Part shown: piece after piece, positions 11,440-22,700 of the stretch
How the letters are laid out: every line of letters starts with the position of its first letter
Position numbering within the stretch: position 1 is the first letter of the stretch
Origin: Sordaria brevicollis
Taxonomy: Eukaryota > Ascomycota > Sordariomycetes > Sordariales > Sordariaceae
Length of the DNA stretch: 64,000 nt
Assembly: GCA_033439795.1 (NCBI GenBank)
Contig: JAUTDP010000010.1
Span: forward strand, 930,001-994,000
Direction: 5' to 3'
Notes under the pieces: generated by a model
What the model was told of the DNA's origin: nothing
The model's input: the letters and a program-made list of their open reading frames with translations, nothing else
Database searches by the model: none
Made by a program: the position numbers and the translations under genes

Positions 11440-12224
11440 TGGTTAGAGATGCATACCGATGCCGGATGAGAAGGCAATTGATACTTGTGCCGAAGTGAGC
11501 AACATGTTTGAGGACCTGCCTGGTGGCTGCTGCAAGTTGTATGCACACAGTCCCCGGCAAGTTTGCTGAAGGTTGATGAGAAGATATGTACAAAGCCACT
11601 CAGAAGCCCGAATCCGAAAGTAAACAAACGTGAAATTATCACCAACAAACGCCGACTGGGCGAGAGGTACACATGCAGGTTAGAGGTACCTTGAGTTCTA
11701 GTGTTCTTGTAAATGAAGAACTTTTGACATTCCCCGTCTCCATTCTCAAGTTGTCTTCACCCCAGTCCGTCCCAGCCCCTCCATTCACGCGCCGCACCTT
11801 GCGCTTGAGGCTGTTGCTTGTCGCTTCATTGGAAGATCTCAACTGTGTCACTGTCACAACAGCTGAACACCGCCAGTCACAGTGGGAGGGCCGGGGAGGG
11901 GTTCACCGACCTGGACCCTTGGGCGCTTATCGCTTATCGATAACCAGTCGTGCAGTGCCAGGTATGACGACTGCCGGCTTGGCGCATTGGAATGCCTGCC
12001 GCCAAAGCTTCGACGCGGTTCAGTTCCTTGTGAGACTTGGCGATGTCAATCATTCTGACTTCAACCTCGTTTCAAGTTCGATTCCACCGTCAACAACTTC
12101 CAGGCTCTCTTCTTAACCATAAACACAACTTCAAAGCGAGCGCAAAAGCACCCTCGCAAAGATACAATCTGAGAATAATAGACAACCTGCGAACAATACG
12201 TACACACAGTTATACGACACGAAC
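11440..12224. promoter_or_regulatory. Divergent promoter of the membrane protein gene and PRP38
   Basis: 785 bases lie between the two head-to-head starts. The PRP38 side is AC-rich just before the ATG (ACGAACATG), typical of a leader. No specific operator is recognised. Confidence 0.5.
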
Positions 12225-13127
12225 ATGAGCAAATCCGAATTCCACCGCGCCGATGAGCGGCGCTTCCTCGACGAGCGTGGCTCCTCGGGCCCGCTCGCTC
12301 CCAACGGCCTCAACCCGGCGACTATAATGGAAAAGGCCGTCCGAGAACGCATCATCGACAGTTATTTCTACAAGGAACAATGCTTCGGCGTCAACGAAGC
12401 GGATATCGTGGACCGCGTCGTTGAGCACGTCGACTTCATCGGCGGCGTCTACGGCACCGTTCAGAAACCCTCGCCCTTCCTCTGCCTGGCCTTCAAGCTG
12501 CTGCAACTAGCTCCCTCCGACGACATCCTAAACGAATACCTACAATTTGGCGGCGAAAAATTCAAGTACCTGCGTGCCCTGGCGCTCTTCTACATCCGTC
12601 TAACAAGGAAGGACCAGGACGTGTACAAGACGCTAGAGCCGTTCCTGGAAGACAGGCGAAAGCTGAGGAGAAAAGCGAGAAACGGAACCAGTCTGACATT
12701 TATGGATGTTTTTGTCGATGACCTGTTGACAAAAGACCGTGTCTGCTCTACGAGTTTGTGGAAGATGCGGAAGAGAGACATCCTGGAAGATCTGGACATA
12801 TTCGAGCCGCGCGTCAGTCCGTTGGGTAACATTGAAGATCTGCTAGAAGAGGAGGATGAGGCGATGCGGAATGCTGAGGAGGAACAGAATAACAAGGGAA
12901 GCGAAAGCGAGGGAGAGGTCAGGTCAAGGACACGCTCGAGATCCAGGTCAAGAACAAGATCAAGGTCGCGCACGCCGAGGTCGAGGTCCATGTCCAGGTC
13001 AAGATCTTATTCGCGGTCCCGATCACCGGCGAGGAAGAGAAGATCGAGGACGAGATCGAGATCAAGATCAAGAACACCGGATGACCGCGATGGTCGGGAG
13101 AAGATGGATGTTGATGGACCAGAGTAA
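12225..13127 (+). CDS. prp38: Pre-mRNA-splicing factor PRP38
   Basis: A single-exon frame of 300 residues. Residues 25-180 match the PRP38 family domain: NPATIMEKAVRERI at the start, then IVDRVVEHVDFIGG, a PSPFLCLAFKLLQL stretch, YLQFGGEKFKYLRALALFYIRLT, and LTFMDVFVDDLLT near 165-175. An acidic linker (200-230) follows. The C-terminal 65 residues are a dense Arg-Ser domain, ending in an acidic tail. PRP38 is a U4/U6.U5 tri-snRNP component needed for spliceosome activation. The RS tail is absent from budding-yeast Prp38 but usual in animals and filamentous fungi, where it should aid contact with other splicing factors. The start fits the family N-terminus and sits after an AC-rich leader. Confidence is high. 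Confidence 0.95.
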   Translation: MSKSEFHRADERRFLDERGSSGPLAPNGLNPATIMEKAVRERIIDSYFYKEQCFGVNEADIVDRVVEHVDFIGGVYGTVQKPSPFLCLAFKLLQLAPSDDILNEYLQFGGEKFKYLRALALFYIRLTRKDQDVYKTLEPFLEDRRKLRRKARNGTSLTFMDVFVDDLLTKDRVCSTSLWKMRKRDILEDLDIFEPRVSPLGNIEDLLEEEDEAMRNAEEEQNNKGSESEGEVRSRTRSRSRSRTRSRSRTPRSRSMSRSRSYSRSRSPARKRRSRTRSRSRSRTPDDRDGREKMDVDGPE

Positions 13128-13946
13128 CATGACCGGGCTCACGAGCGAAGCTATACACGCCTAGGTAGGGATGTAACGCCCGATACACATTTGTTTACGA
13201 GGTCAATTTTCTAGTACCTACCCGATATACCGGGCTGGGAGCAAGGTGCAAGCCACTTCCCGCACATGGCTCCTTGGAGCACTTTTAGACCTCATGTGCG
13301 TCTAAGTCAGGTGTGGGCGGTGCCAACAATGCCCATGATCCGCCATCATAGGTTTCGACATCATCTGCCGCCGTTTAGCTCTCAATGCATTTTTGAGAAA
13401 AGGCCGCTGCATCGATGAGAACTCAGGGCGAACTCGTGCCGAGTACCTAGGTGAATAGGATGATTCCCTAGAACGTATGGACCAGTAGATATGATCACTT
13501 CAAGTCTGGAGGCCAAGGAATTGACTGCCCTTTTTATGGCGAAAGCAGCGCGCACGCGTATGCATGCTATGCAAGGTGGTTTTGGCACGAGAAAATAAAT
13601 ATATGACATGCAGCAGGCATCATGGACCAATATTCATTTTTATAGGAACAGGATCACGGTATACTTTCTGGAATACACATCTTTTCCATCTCCTGGTCCC
13701 AAATCGTCCGTCATCACCAAAAATTGTATTCAATCCTCTTGTAAAGCTTCATCAGGAGAGCACTTGCAACTTCCACCAGCGCTCCTTCCGGCTTTTTTTT
13801 TGTCCTCCCGCAAGCACATATTGTCATCGTAGCTGGCAGAGGCATCTTGCAAGAGCTTGGGATTTATCTCTTTCATATCTTCTGCCCTATTGTCCCCACC
13901 ATCCCGTCATTATCTGCTTCTCCATCTTCCGGGTCGCTTCGGCAGA
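13128..13946. other. Intergenic interval
   Basis: 3' region of PRP38 and 5' region of the small TM-protein gene. CT-rich sequence (13780-13930) precedes the next ATG. No further gene is seen. Confidence 0.5.
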
Positions 13947-14573
13947 ATGGCAGACTTCTACGGCATTAATCAAGCTTTCGGAGAGATCTCAAGACGACTG
14001 GCCGCTATGAACAGGACCAGCATGTACGTTGATTCTTCCTCACCGGATTATGCTCTTCGCTAACTTTTACAAGGATGACGTTGCATATTATGAGGAGAAT
14101 CTCAGGACGGGCCAAGGTGAGTGTCGTCGTACTCGGAGAAACCTTGAGACTTTGCCCATTCACTAAACAGCATTTTACATAATTAGGAACGCCCAAATTG
14201 GAACAAACTGCACACAGCTTCTTTTTTGATCGCCACGGTCCTCGCGATATCGCAGATCCTGATTATTTTAAGGTCAAGCGGAAACCCACCACCACCGGAG
14301 ACACTTCAGCAACCCGAATATAACACCATGGCGGCCACCTCCCACGCAAAAGTGGATTACGCTCGAACGGCGCAACAACAACGACGCAACACCCACGGCC
14401 GTCCTTTAAATCAACGACTATCGAACGGCAATTATCCCTGCGAGATTTCGATAGAGGGAAGGATACCCCCAATCACACATCTCTTTTGCAACATGTTCGG
14501 TCTACACCCCCACGAAGTTGCTTTGGCCTACAACGCTGTTGCCGCCTGGTTTCGTGGGGTGGGATGGGAGTAA
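13947..14573 (+). CDS. Small single-TM hypothetical protein, three exons
   Basis: Exons 13947-14023, 14074-14116 and 14187-14573 give 168 residues. Intron 1 is 50 bases with GTACGT, GCTAAC and ACAAG; intron 2 is 70 bases with GTGAGT and TTAG. Phases agree, and the third exon is one long open frame ending in TAA. The product has an N-terminal amphipathic part rich in Arg/Met, one hydrophobic segment at about 50-68 (ASFLIATVLAISQILIIL), a Gln/Asn/Arg-rich linker, and a C-terminus with His, Cys and aromatic residues ending GVGWE. The membrane segment after a basic stretch suggests a small organellar or ER membrane protein. I do not recognise it. The splice signals are the main support; codon bias is modest. 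Confidence 0.45.
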
Positions 14574-15287
14574 ATCGTCGGACTGTTGTGGTCTTAGTGG
14601 TCTATGCTGGGTAACCATCGACTTCCACGGGGCCATAACAACGTCGGGAAACACCAGGGTGGCATTTTGTGTTGCCAGATCGGGAACCTAGGGAATGGAC
14701 ACTACAAGCTGGGGTTACCATACCTCGTTGGTTCTCTTTCAAAAATTCTCGTTTCTCTCTTTGGGATTTTGAAGTCAAAGGGTGACGGACGTCTCAGCGT
14801 ATTAATACAGCTTCTGCTGTGGCGGACAATGTCTTTGCCAACCACTCCTTGAACACTACGGTATCGAGCTTCACTAGATGGGTTTGGATTCCGGTTTGGG
14901 CTTCGCGTTCTCACGGGTCCTCTTAGCGCACTACGAATACACGATAAATTTTAGTTTCAAAGCAAACTTGATGTTATGGCCCTGAAGTATGATGGAGCGT
15001 CGAGGTTTCAAACAGTCCCAGAACCTCTGAGCAGTAGTGTGAAACATATGTGACTCTGGAAAACATTGCTGAATGTGACCCTAAGAGTTCTATTTCTTTA
15101 AAAGGCTAGTCCATTGCCTTCTATCTCGTTCTATCCCGTACTCTGCAGATGACCTTTAGTTATTAGTTACATGTGTAAGTTGTGCATAACCCAACTCTCA
15201 TTGATAGGCCTCCCGAGACTCCCATCGTGCTCCTCTTCAGAATACTTTCGGAATAGTTCATAAGAATATGCAACTGGGTAGAATAGT
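14574..15287. other. Intergenic interval before the 5S gene
   Basis: No convincing frame. Immediately upstream of the 5S gene an AT-rich element (AAGAATATG, 15262-15270) sits about 20-27 bases before the transcript start, where Neurospora 5S genes carry a TATA-like promoter box. Confidence 0.4.
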
Positions 15288-15406
15288 ACATACGACCATA
15301 CCCACTGGAAAACTCGGGATCCCGTCCGCTCTCCCATAGATAAGCCAGTGAGGGCCAGACTAGTAGTTGGGTCGGTGACGACCAGCGAATCCCTGGTGTT
15401 GTATGT
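15288..15406 (+). rRNA. 5S ribosomal RNA gene (dispersed copy)
   Basis: The sequence starts ACATACGACCATACCCACTG and ends at a T-run after GTTGTATGT, giving 119 bases. The terminal strands pair (ACATAC with GTATGT). The internal control region GATAAGCCAGTGAGGGCC and the loop GGTCGGTGACGACC are those of eukaryotic 5S RNA. It matches what I remember of the main N. crassa 5S type. Neurospora 5S genes are single copies scattered through the genome rather than an rDNA array, as here. The CTTTTT at 15407-15412 is the Pol III terminator. It assembles into the large cytosolic ribosomal subunit. The exact 3' end may vary by a base or two. Confidence 0.95.
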
Positions 15407-15412
15407 CTTTTT
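15407..15412 (+). terminator. Pol III terminator of 5S rRNA
   Basis: A T-run (TTTTT) directly follows the 5S sequence, the standard Pol III termination signal. Confidence 0.8.
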
Positions 15413-15631
15413 GGCATTTCCTTTTTGGTTACGCAGGTACAGAACCCTAACCCCTATCATCCTTATCTCAATAACATAATACCCGGGAATCCCCTCTTGA
15501 GCTGTCCAAGCTCTCGTCCGAACCTCTCCCGATTTCCGAACCACGGTGAAAGTACAGAAACATGGTGATCCGACACCGCAATCGACCCAATTGAGCGCCG
15601 AACAGTAGCTGGGTCGTGACCAAGAAACCAC

Positions 15632-17314
15632 ATGTCAGCTAGAACCGGGCGGCTGCGGGGCCTGTGTCTGCGCCATGTGAGCTCGACACGGCAGACGTCG
15701 CACACCCAGCGACGCTTCCTGAATCAGTTTATTTCCAGAGGTATGGTGTTAGATATCAAGAGCTTCTGTAGGAGTATGTCCACTGATGAGGGCCATGTAG
15801 TGCAGCAAAATGACCAACCTGCGCTCGAACAGCGGCAGTTCCGTCTCGCCGTCAAGGACAACATCGCCACGGTCTCCCCCAACCCCGAAGACGAAACACC
15901 TTTGACAACAACATGCGGCTCCAACTTCCTCGCCAACTACCGCAGCCCCTTTGAGGCCACCATCGTTACCCAACTGCGATCCCGGGGCGCCGTCCTGGTC
16001 GGCAAGACCAACCTCGATGAGTTCGGCATGGGTAGTCACTCGGTGCACACACCCTTCGGAGTAGTCGCGCAGGAGCATGACGAACAACAAGCAGTCAAGC
16101 ACTCGGCAGGCGGCAGCTCGGGAGGAAGTGCTGTATCCATAGCCACCGGCGAAGCGGATATTGCTCTCGGTACCGACACAGGCGGTTCAGTCCGGCTGCC
16201 AGCCGCATACACGGGCGTGGTGGGATTCAAGCCTTCCTACGGAATGATCTCTCGCTACGGCGTGGTTCCCTACGCCAACTCGCTCGATACGGTCGGCATA
16301 CTAGCGAAGGAAGTGCGGCCTATCACGGAGCTTATTCTCGGATCATCGGGGGAGACAAAAGGTCTCTGGGCCGAGCACGACCCCCTCGATCCCACTTCGC
16401 TTTCCCCCGGAGCGCGCAGACGTTGCGCCAGCCAACGGGACTGCTACAACCACACCGGTACCCTTCCGAAGGACCCATACCCACTCAAGGGCCTTAAATT
16501 TGGTCTTCCCTTGGAGTACAACATTACCGAACTCTCACCCTCGATCCGAGCTGCGTGGTCCGCCGCCGCCGCCAAGCTGCAATCCCTCGGCGCACGCCTC
16601 GTGCCCGTTTCTCTACCTTCGACCCGGCACGCTCTATCGGCATACTACGTCATCGCGCCCGCCGAGGCTTCCTCCAACCTAGCCAAATACGACGGAATCC
16701 GGTACGGCACGCGCTTCACTTCGCCAGGCGAGAGCGACGCCGCCATTCCGGAAGGGTCTGAGTCCGAAGCAGAAGGGATCCTCTACGCCCGCGCCCGTGC
16801 TGCTGGTTTCGGCGATGAAGTCAAGCGCCGCATTCTGTTGGGGGCATACACTTTGTCGTCGGCGGCCATGGACAACTACTTCCTCAAGGCACAAAAGGTG
16901 CGGCGGCTGGTGCGGCGGGATTTCAACCGCGTTTTCGCGCTGCCCAATCCGCTCCTGGACAAGCCCGAGAGCTTCGAGCTCAGCGAGCTGCCGGAGACTG
17001 TCGGGTTGGAGGATAAGTGGGGACCTACCGAGGTGGACTTCTTGCTGTGTCCGACGGCGCCGACGACGGCTCCTAAACTCGAAGAAGTGTTGAGTGAGGA
17101 GGAGAAGGATCCCGTAAGCGCTTATATGAATGATGTGTTTACTGTCCCCGCGAGTCTGGCGGGGTTGCCGGCTATTAGTGTGCCGATGAAGGTTCAAGGA
17201 GACCAAGAGGGTACGGGTATGGCTGGACTGCAGCTTATTGGGCAGTATTGGGATGATGCTAGGTTGTTGGCTGTTGCCCAGGCCGTGTCTACTGTTGTCA
17301 AGGAGGAGCTGTAG
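15632..17314 (+). CDS. gatA/HER2: Mitochondrial glutamyl-tRNA(Gln) amidotransferase subunit A
   Basis: 560 residues read as one exon. It is an amidase-signature enzyme: catalytic Lys75 in AVKDNIA, cis-Ser162 in the GGSSGGSA loop, and nucleophile Ser186 in TDTGGSVR, with the GFKPSYGMISRYG and SLDTVGIL blocks following. The first 35 residues are Arg/Ser-rich without acids, a mitochondrial presequence. With GatB and GatF or GatC it converts Glu-tRNA(Gln) to Gln-tRNA(Gln) in mitochondria; GatA releases ammonia from glutamine. A 60-base in-frame stretch (15741-15800: GTATGG donor, CTGAT, GTAG acceptor) could be an intron removing 20 residues just before the catalytic domain; both forms stay in frame. 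The gene is tail-to-tail with the DUF4336-like gene, 256 bases apart. Confidence 0.93.
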   Translation: MSARTGRLRGLCLRHVSSTRQTSHTQRRFLNQFISRGMVLDIKSFCRSMSTDEGHVVQQNDQPALEQRQFRLAVKDNIATVSPNPEDETPLTTTCGSNFLANYRSPFEATIVTQLRSRGAVLVGKTNLDEFGMGSHSVHTPFGVVAQEHDEQQAVKHSAGGSSGGSAVSIATGEADIALGTDTGGSVRLPAAYTGVVGFKPSYGMISRYGVVPYANSLDTVGILAKEVRPITELILGSSGETKGLWAEHDPLDPTSLSPGARRRCASQRDCYNHTGTLPKDPYPLKGLKFGLPLEYNITELSPSIRAAWSAAAAKLQSLGARLVPVSLPSTRHALSAYYVIAPAEASSNLAKYDGIRYGTRFTSPGESDAAIPEGSESEAEGILYARARAAGFGDEVKRRILLGAYTLSSAAMDNYFLKAQKVRRLVRRDFNRVFALPNPLLDKPESFELSELPETVGLEDKWGPTEVDFLLCPTAPTTAPKLEEVLSEEEKDPVSAYMNDVFTVPASLAGLPAISVPMKVQGDQEGTGMAGLQLIGQYWDDARLLAVAQAVSTVVKEEL

Positions 17315-17570
17315 ACGGCATCCCCGCTTTGGCCTCTCGAGACATTTGTATAACAGAAAGTACGTACTTGGACTTGTTTACATAGAAAGTGATACCCCTG
17401 AACATTCATTCAGTATTACATCCATGCCATTAACTCCTGCCTGTGCACGGCACGAAGACGAAACCCCCATCTATCGTACAGAACCGCCAATATACAGACA
17501 AATGGAAAGAACAAAAAAACGAACCCTTCCAACTCCATCAAACCTACCTGGGGTATCTTCCTTTGTCTCT

Positions 17571-18689
17571 TCACTTATGCCCAACCAAATGCCACTCGAA
17601 AACCTTCTCAAACACCTCCTTCCCATTGCCCACAATCGTCTCCCCATGACACGGCACAATCGTCTCAAACCCCCACCCATTGATCCTGCGCACGCTCTCA
17701 TTAAACGCCGGCCTATCCCCCCTGCTCATGCCATACCACAAAAACCTCTTGATCCCCTTCGCCTCGCCCTCCGTCGAATTCATCCCTTGAAAAAGTCTCC
17801 CCAGCAAACTCCCATGCGGCTTTTCCGCCTCGGGAACTTTGCTGTACTGCTCAATAGCCGGCAAGTTGAACATGAAGTCGGCTTGAATTAGGACCTTATC
17901 CGGCTTGTAGAAAAACACTAGCTCCTTGTTGGGGTGAGATTCCACGTATTCGTACTCAAAGTCCCTATCAAAATCCTCGTCGATTTTTGTGGAGTGTTTG
18001 TTTTCTTTGGTGAAAACGACGGAAAAAGGTTCGTTACCGATGCGCTCGTCGTTGGTTACCTTGCTGCGCTTCTCGGGGAGACCTTCGGGGCCGATGATTT
18101 TGGCGTTGGGAAAAGCGCGGGCCCATTCGGACACGAAAATGTGGTGCTCGATGTCGGTGGCTATGATGTAAGACACCTGGCCGGAGCCAAAGGTGGAGAT
18201 CTTGGATAGGGTGGAGGGGGTGAGGGCGACGGGGGAGAAGACGGCTAGGGAGTTGTTGGAGAGTTTGACTATCATAAGCTTGGGTCAGTAACTGCTGTAT
18301 GTTTCAGTGCCATGTGAAGAGAGTGTAGAGGATGTCTCACCCAAAGTCCCCCTCCCTCCAATCGGAATCTTTCCGAACCTGAGAAAGGGAACGGAAAAAG
18401 TGACCACGTTCGGGGTGACATCCCGAATCACCATCACCTCGTCCGGATTCGAGGGGACGAGCTTGCTGGACATGTTGGCGCCTATGTCTCGTCCTATGCC
18501 GGGGCGGAAATAGACCACGCTTCCTACGGTGGCGGCGGCGAGCGAGAAGAGGACGGTTGCGATGAGGGGCTTTGTTGAAGCCGTTTTGTTGGAGTCTGAG
18601 GGTGGAGGGGTTTTGAAGGTGCCGCGGGGTGAGAAGGGAAGTTTGGAAGGCGTGGTTGTGGTGAAGAGATAGCTGCTGGCTTTGAAATG
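17571..18689 (-). CDS. DUF4336-like metallo-hydrolase-fold protein
   Basis: The main exon is 17571-18268. An upstream exon ends at 18341, with an intron 18269-18340 (GTGAGA, CTGAC, TAG) joining GGRGTL to VKLSNNSLAVFSPVALT in frame. The product carries VTPNVVTFSVPFLRFG, IIATDIEHHIFVSEWARAFP, IIGPEGLPEKR and a late VPCHGETI motif, the pattern of fungal DUF4336 proteins, which resemble the metallo-beta-lactamase fold. Substrate is unknown. The upstream exon (to about 18689) encodes a Ser/Thr/Lys-rich stretch and a hydrophobic segment (PLIATVLFSLAAATVGSVVYF), suggesting mitochondrial or ER membrane anchoring. No ATG lies in frame at its 5' end, so a further exon is needed; ATG 18868 joined through a weaker acceptor is possible. 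The 5' boundary is therefore uncertain. Confidence 0.75.
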
Positions 18690-19785
18690 CTGGATGAGGT
18701 GAATGTGTTAGTTGAGTTGGTGATGTTGAGCTTAGGTTATATACCCTTTAAGGTTCGGATTGAAGACGACGATAAGAGGTATAAGACTGAGTTTGTAAAA
18801 CAGGAAATGTGAAAGTGATGGTAATTCGTGGCAGTGACAGACGAGATATTTGGAATAAAGTACTGCATGAAGAACAAGAGGGAGTGTGTTATATCTTTAT
18901 TATCATATGATATTCCAACTTTCTACTTCGTCGGCACACTCTCCCAAAACGGGCAACTTGATCACTTACACCGGTTCTTCTCAAGGAGGCTGTGTATAAG
19001 GATTTGGAAAACAACAAGGGATCGCAGACGCGTTCCGGTAGCCTCGGCATCGTGATTACTTATACCGAATCTTATCAATCTTCAAACAAGAGGAGGGATT
19101 CCGTGGCGAGGGTGTCGTAGTGTCATGGATGGGGAGATGAGGTGATTGGAGGAGAACGGTGACATCATGGCTACGGGACCAAGCAACACTCCGGGGTCCC
19201 GTTTCGGAGGACCTGCAGTCCGCTTTAGCGCTGGTTTGGGTATGCGGGGCCGTTGAAGATGGAGCCATAACGGGGGGTTCGGGGACTTTTCTTGTTCGTT
19301 CCAGGCCTCATTCCCCTGGATTAATAAGCAGCTGAACAGTCACAGCAGGCGGAATTTGCTCCGCTAACATCTGAGACATCCGAATAACTTCAACATGATG
19401 GAACTTGCCGTCAACGGCAGGAATCTCAAATCTCAGTCTCGGTTCCGAAGGCTACCTTCAGGGACCATACGACATTCTATCCTTGGATGTTTCAGGCACT
19501 ACAATCACTTGATTTGAAGATCTTCAGGAGTTCATGTCACTCATGTGAAATCACCAGTCGGTAACGGCCAGATTCCAAAGCAACCATCAACTCCATTAAC
19601 TCCTAGGTAAAGTATCAAAACCATGACAGAACCAAAAGAAAGAGAAAGAGGAAAATGAGAAGGCAGCGAGATAACACCATACAAAAATTTCTGAAGAAAA
19701 AAACAGGGAAAAAGAAGCCTTTCTGTCCCAACCCTTTGTCCTATCCATATCCCTCCAACTCCCTTTATATCCCTCCAACTCCCTC
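18690..19785. other. Intergenic interval
   Basis: Lies 5' of the DUF4336-like gene and 3' of the giant coiled-coil gene; it may hold the first exon of the former. No other gene seen. Confidence 0.45.
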
Positions 19786-22700
19786 TCAGCGAATCCTCCT
19801 AATCATCAACGGCGTCCCATCAGCCTCATACACCCCCGTCCCATTCCTCCACGTACTACCACCATAATCACTCCTAAACAAAAGCGGATGTACCAGATAA
19901 TCATTGATCAAACCCAGCAGATACTCCAGCGGCGGCTCAAACCACAACCTATGATCAACCTTCATAGGCGACCATCCCGGATACGGTTCTCTGCCCATCA
20001 AGCTGCGCAAGTACGGCCTCCTCCAGTCGTTGGCATTGAGCCACACTCGCCTCTCTTGCAAGACGGCGTAGTATGTCAGTGACATGGCGATGAACAGCAG
20101 GGTGGCCGTGAAGCCGACGAGTGACGAGGCTGTGAGCCAGGATGGCATGCCGAACGCTGGTCTTTGCAACCCGGCGTAGATATCCGTTGATGGGGTTGCT
20201 GATTTCTTGTCTTTGGACTCCTGCTGGTGGCGGTATTTCCTGACGGTAACTTGGCCGTAGTACTTGCCCCAACTATACAAGAATTGTGGCAGCTTCATGA
20301 TGGTGAGCATGCCGGAGACGCCCACGGTAACAAAGTGGTAAGGCTGGATGCAGATTAACATGGCGAACCAGAGTAGCGCAGTCATGATGTAGCACAGCGC
20401 TGTTTGGACTTCGGGGAAGTGTTGATGGTTGTGGCCATGAGACAACGACGATAGGATAGCAGGCTGAGGCGTCGTTGTGGTGAGCTGTTGCGCCTTCTTC
20501 GGCTTCTGGCAATCCAGACACGTCGGGCCCTGGTTCGTGATCCTCCTAACCACGCTCGGCGCGAAGAACTTCATCAGCGCGCAGAAACACAACTTCTCTC
20601 CTCTACGCTCCGGCAGCCTTCCCACCTCCATGCTCACCAGCGTCTTCGTCACCTGCTTCTCCACCACCCTTCTCTGGCGCGTCTCATCCAGATCCAGCTC
20701 CCTCTCAAGCAACGCCGTCCTTCCACGGCTCCAGTTCAACCACTCCCTAAACCGATCCATCAACTCTTTATGACCGCTCCTCGCCGCCGCCGCTTCAGCA
20801 GCCGACTTGGCCGAAGCCACACTCGCCATAAACTCCTTCTCCAGCCCATCAATCATTCCCTGAAGCTTATCCTGCTTGCCCCTCTGCGCTGCCAGCTCCT
20901 TCTTCATATTCTGTCTCACCATAACCCTCTCCCTGTCCGACAACCCATCCTTCGGTTCCTCACCCTCCTGCAGCGCCCTCCTAGCCTCCGCCAACAACCT
21001 ATCCAACTGCTCCTGAGTCAACGCGCTAGAGCTGCCCGTCGGCATGGGAATCATCTCCATGAAATCGTCGATCACCCTCACCAGCCTCTGGGTTCCATCA
21101 GGCGACAGTCTCTTGACAAGCGGCTCGCCACAGTCATCGTATGACGCATCCGACGCTGTATCAGAACCCGTTGCCTTGCCCTGGGCTTCAGCTTGCGCCT
21201 GGGCAAGTCGCTTCTTGTAGTCGTCTAACACCCTCTGCTGAGATTCCTGCTCCTCTTGCAACTCGGCAATGGTATTCTTCATCCGAGCCAGTTGGGCCTC
21301 GTTGGTGCCTGCTTCGCGGAGCAAGGTATCGATGCGCTCCTCGTTTTCGGCGATCTGCTTCTTCTTGGTCAAGATGTCGGTGTTCAGGTCCTTGATCTGG
21401 GACTGAAGAGCGGCGATCTCGGCTTCGCATGCCGCGAGGCGGGCTTGCGTGGCGGCTGCTTCGCGCGCGAGTTGCTCCTGGTCGCTCGTGCGGGACTGGG
21501 CGAGTAAGTCGTAGGCCTTCTGGCGCTCGGCGAGCTGGGCTTTGTTGGAGCCGAGTTCGGAGCCGAGGTTGTCGATGGTCGCTTGCTTCTTGTCGAGGGC
21601 CGCTTGCTGGGCGGTGAGCTCCTGCTTCAGGCGCTCGATTTCGGAGTCGCGCTGGGAGACGTTGGCGCCTTCGTCCTTGAGAGCCTTGGTCAGTTGCTGG
21701 ATGCTGGCTTGCAGGCCGTCTCGCTCCTCTCGTAAGCTGGCCAGGTCAGCATCCTTTTCGTGGACCTCGCTGTTGAGCTTGGTGAGCTCGTTGCCCAGCC
21801 GGTCGAGCGAGTCGCCCCTCTTATCGATACGTTGTCGCAGCCCCTTGTTGGTCTCCTCGAGGGTCTTGTTTCTGCCTCTTTGCTTTTCCAGGTCCTCCCG
21901 CATTTCGTTCTCCGATTTTGTCAGTTTAAGGATTTCGGCTGTGCGGAGATCCAGGGATTTCCTGCGGCGTTGGTCTTCTTTATCAAGCTCGGCGTTCTTG
22001 GCCTCGAGAGTGGCCTTCTCCTTCTCGAGCTTCCCGACCGCTGTTTCCTTCTCCTTGATGCTAGCCTTGAGCTTGGCGAGCTCACCGTCGCGCGCCTTAA
22101 GCTGGGCGTCCTTGTCCGTAAGAGTCTTCTCGAGATCCACGACCTCTGCCTTGAGCTTGTTGATCTCGCCTTGCTTGGTAGCCAACAGCGCCAGCTTCCG
22201 CTTGATCTCCTCCTGGATGTTTTCGATACTCGTCTTGAGATCGTTGATTTCCGTCTGGCGTTGGTCGACCATGTCCTTCCAGCTCTTGTTGTCCTCTTGC
22301 AGCTTGGCGGTGTCCTTGTTGAGTTTCACGGTCTCGTCAGTCAGGCGCTGGACATCCGCCTTGAGCGTGGCAATCTCGTCGGTGTTTTCCTTGAGGGTGA
22401 TGTCACGGGTGTCAAGAGCCTTGTTGAGATCCTCCATTTGAGCTTGAAGATCCTTAATCTCGTCTATCTTTTGAGCGAGATCAGCGTCCTTGGTAGTGAT
22501 GTTCTGGTTCAAACCAGTGGCCTCGTTCTTGAGCTTGGTCGATTCGGCTGTGAGACGCTTGATCTCGTCATTCTTTGCATTCAAGGCAGTCTTCTGGACG
22601 GTCGTGCTTTGGTTCATCTCCTTGGCGTTTTTTTCGAGCCTGGTGACTTCGGCGTTGCGGTCTTTGATATCCTGCTCAAGCTTCTTGATGGCCTCTTCCT

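Noticed and set aside
12590..13188. Minus-strand frames opposite PRP38
   Set aside because: Complement of the RS-repeat and PRP38 domain; not credible proteins.
15163..15705. Minus-strand frames across the 5S gene
   Set aside because: They overlap a well-supported 5S rRNA gene and have no coding bias.
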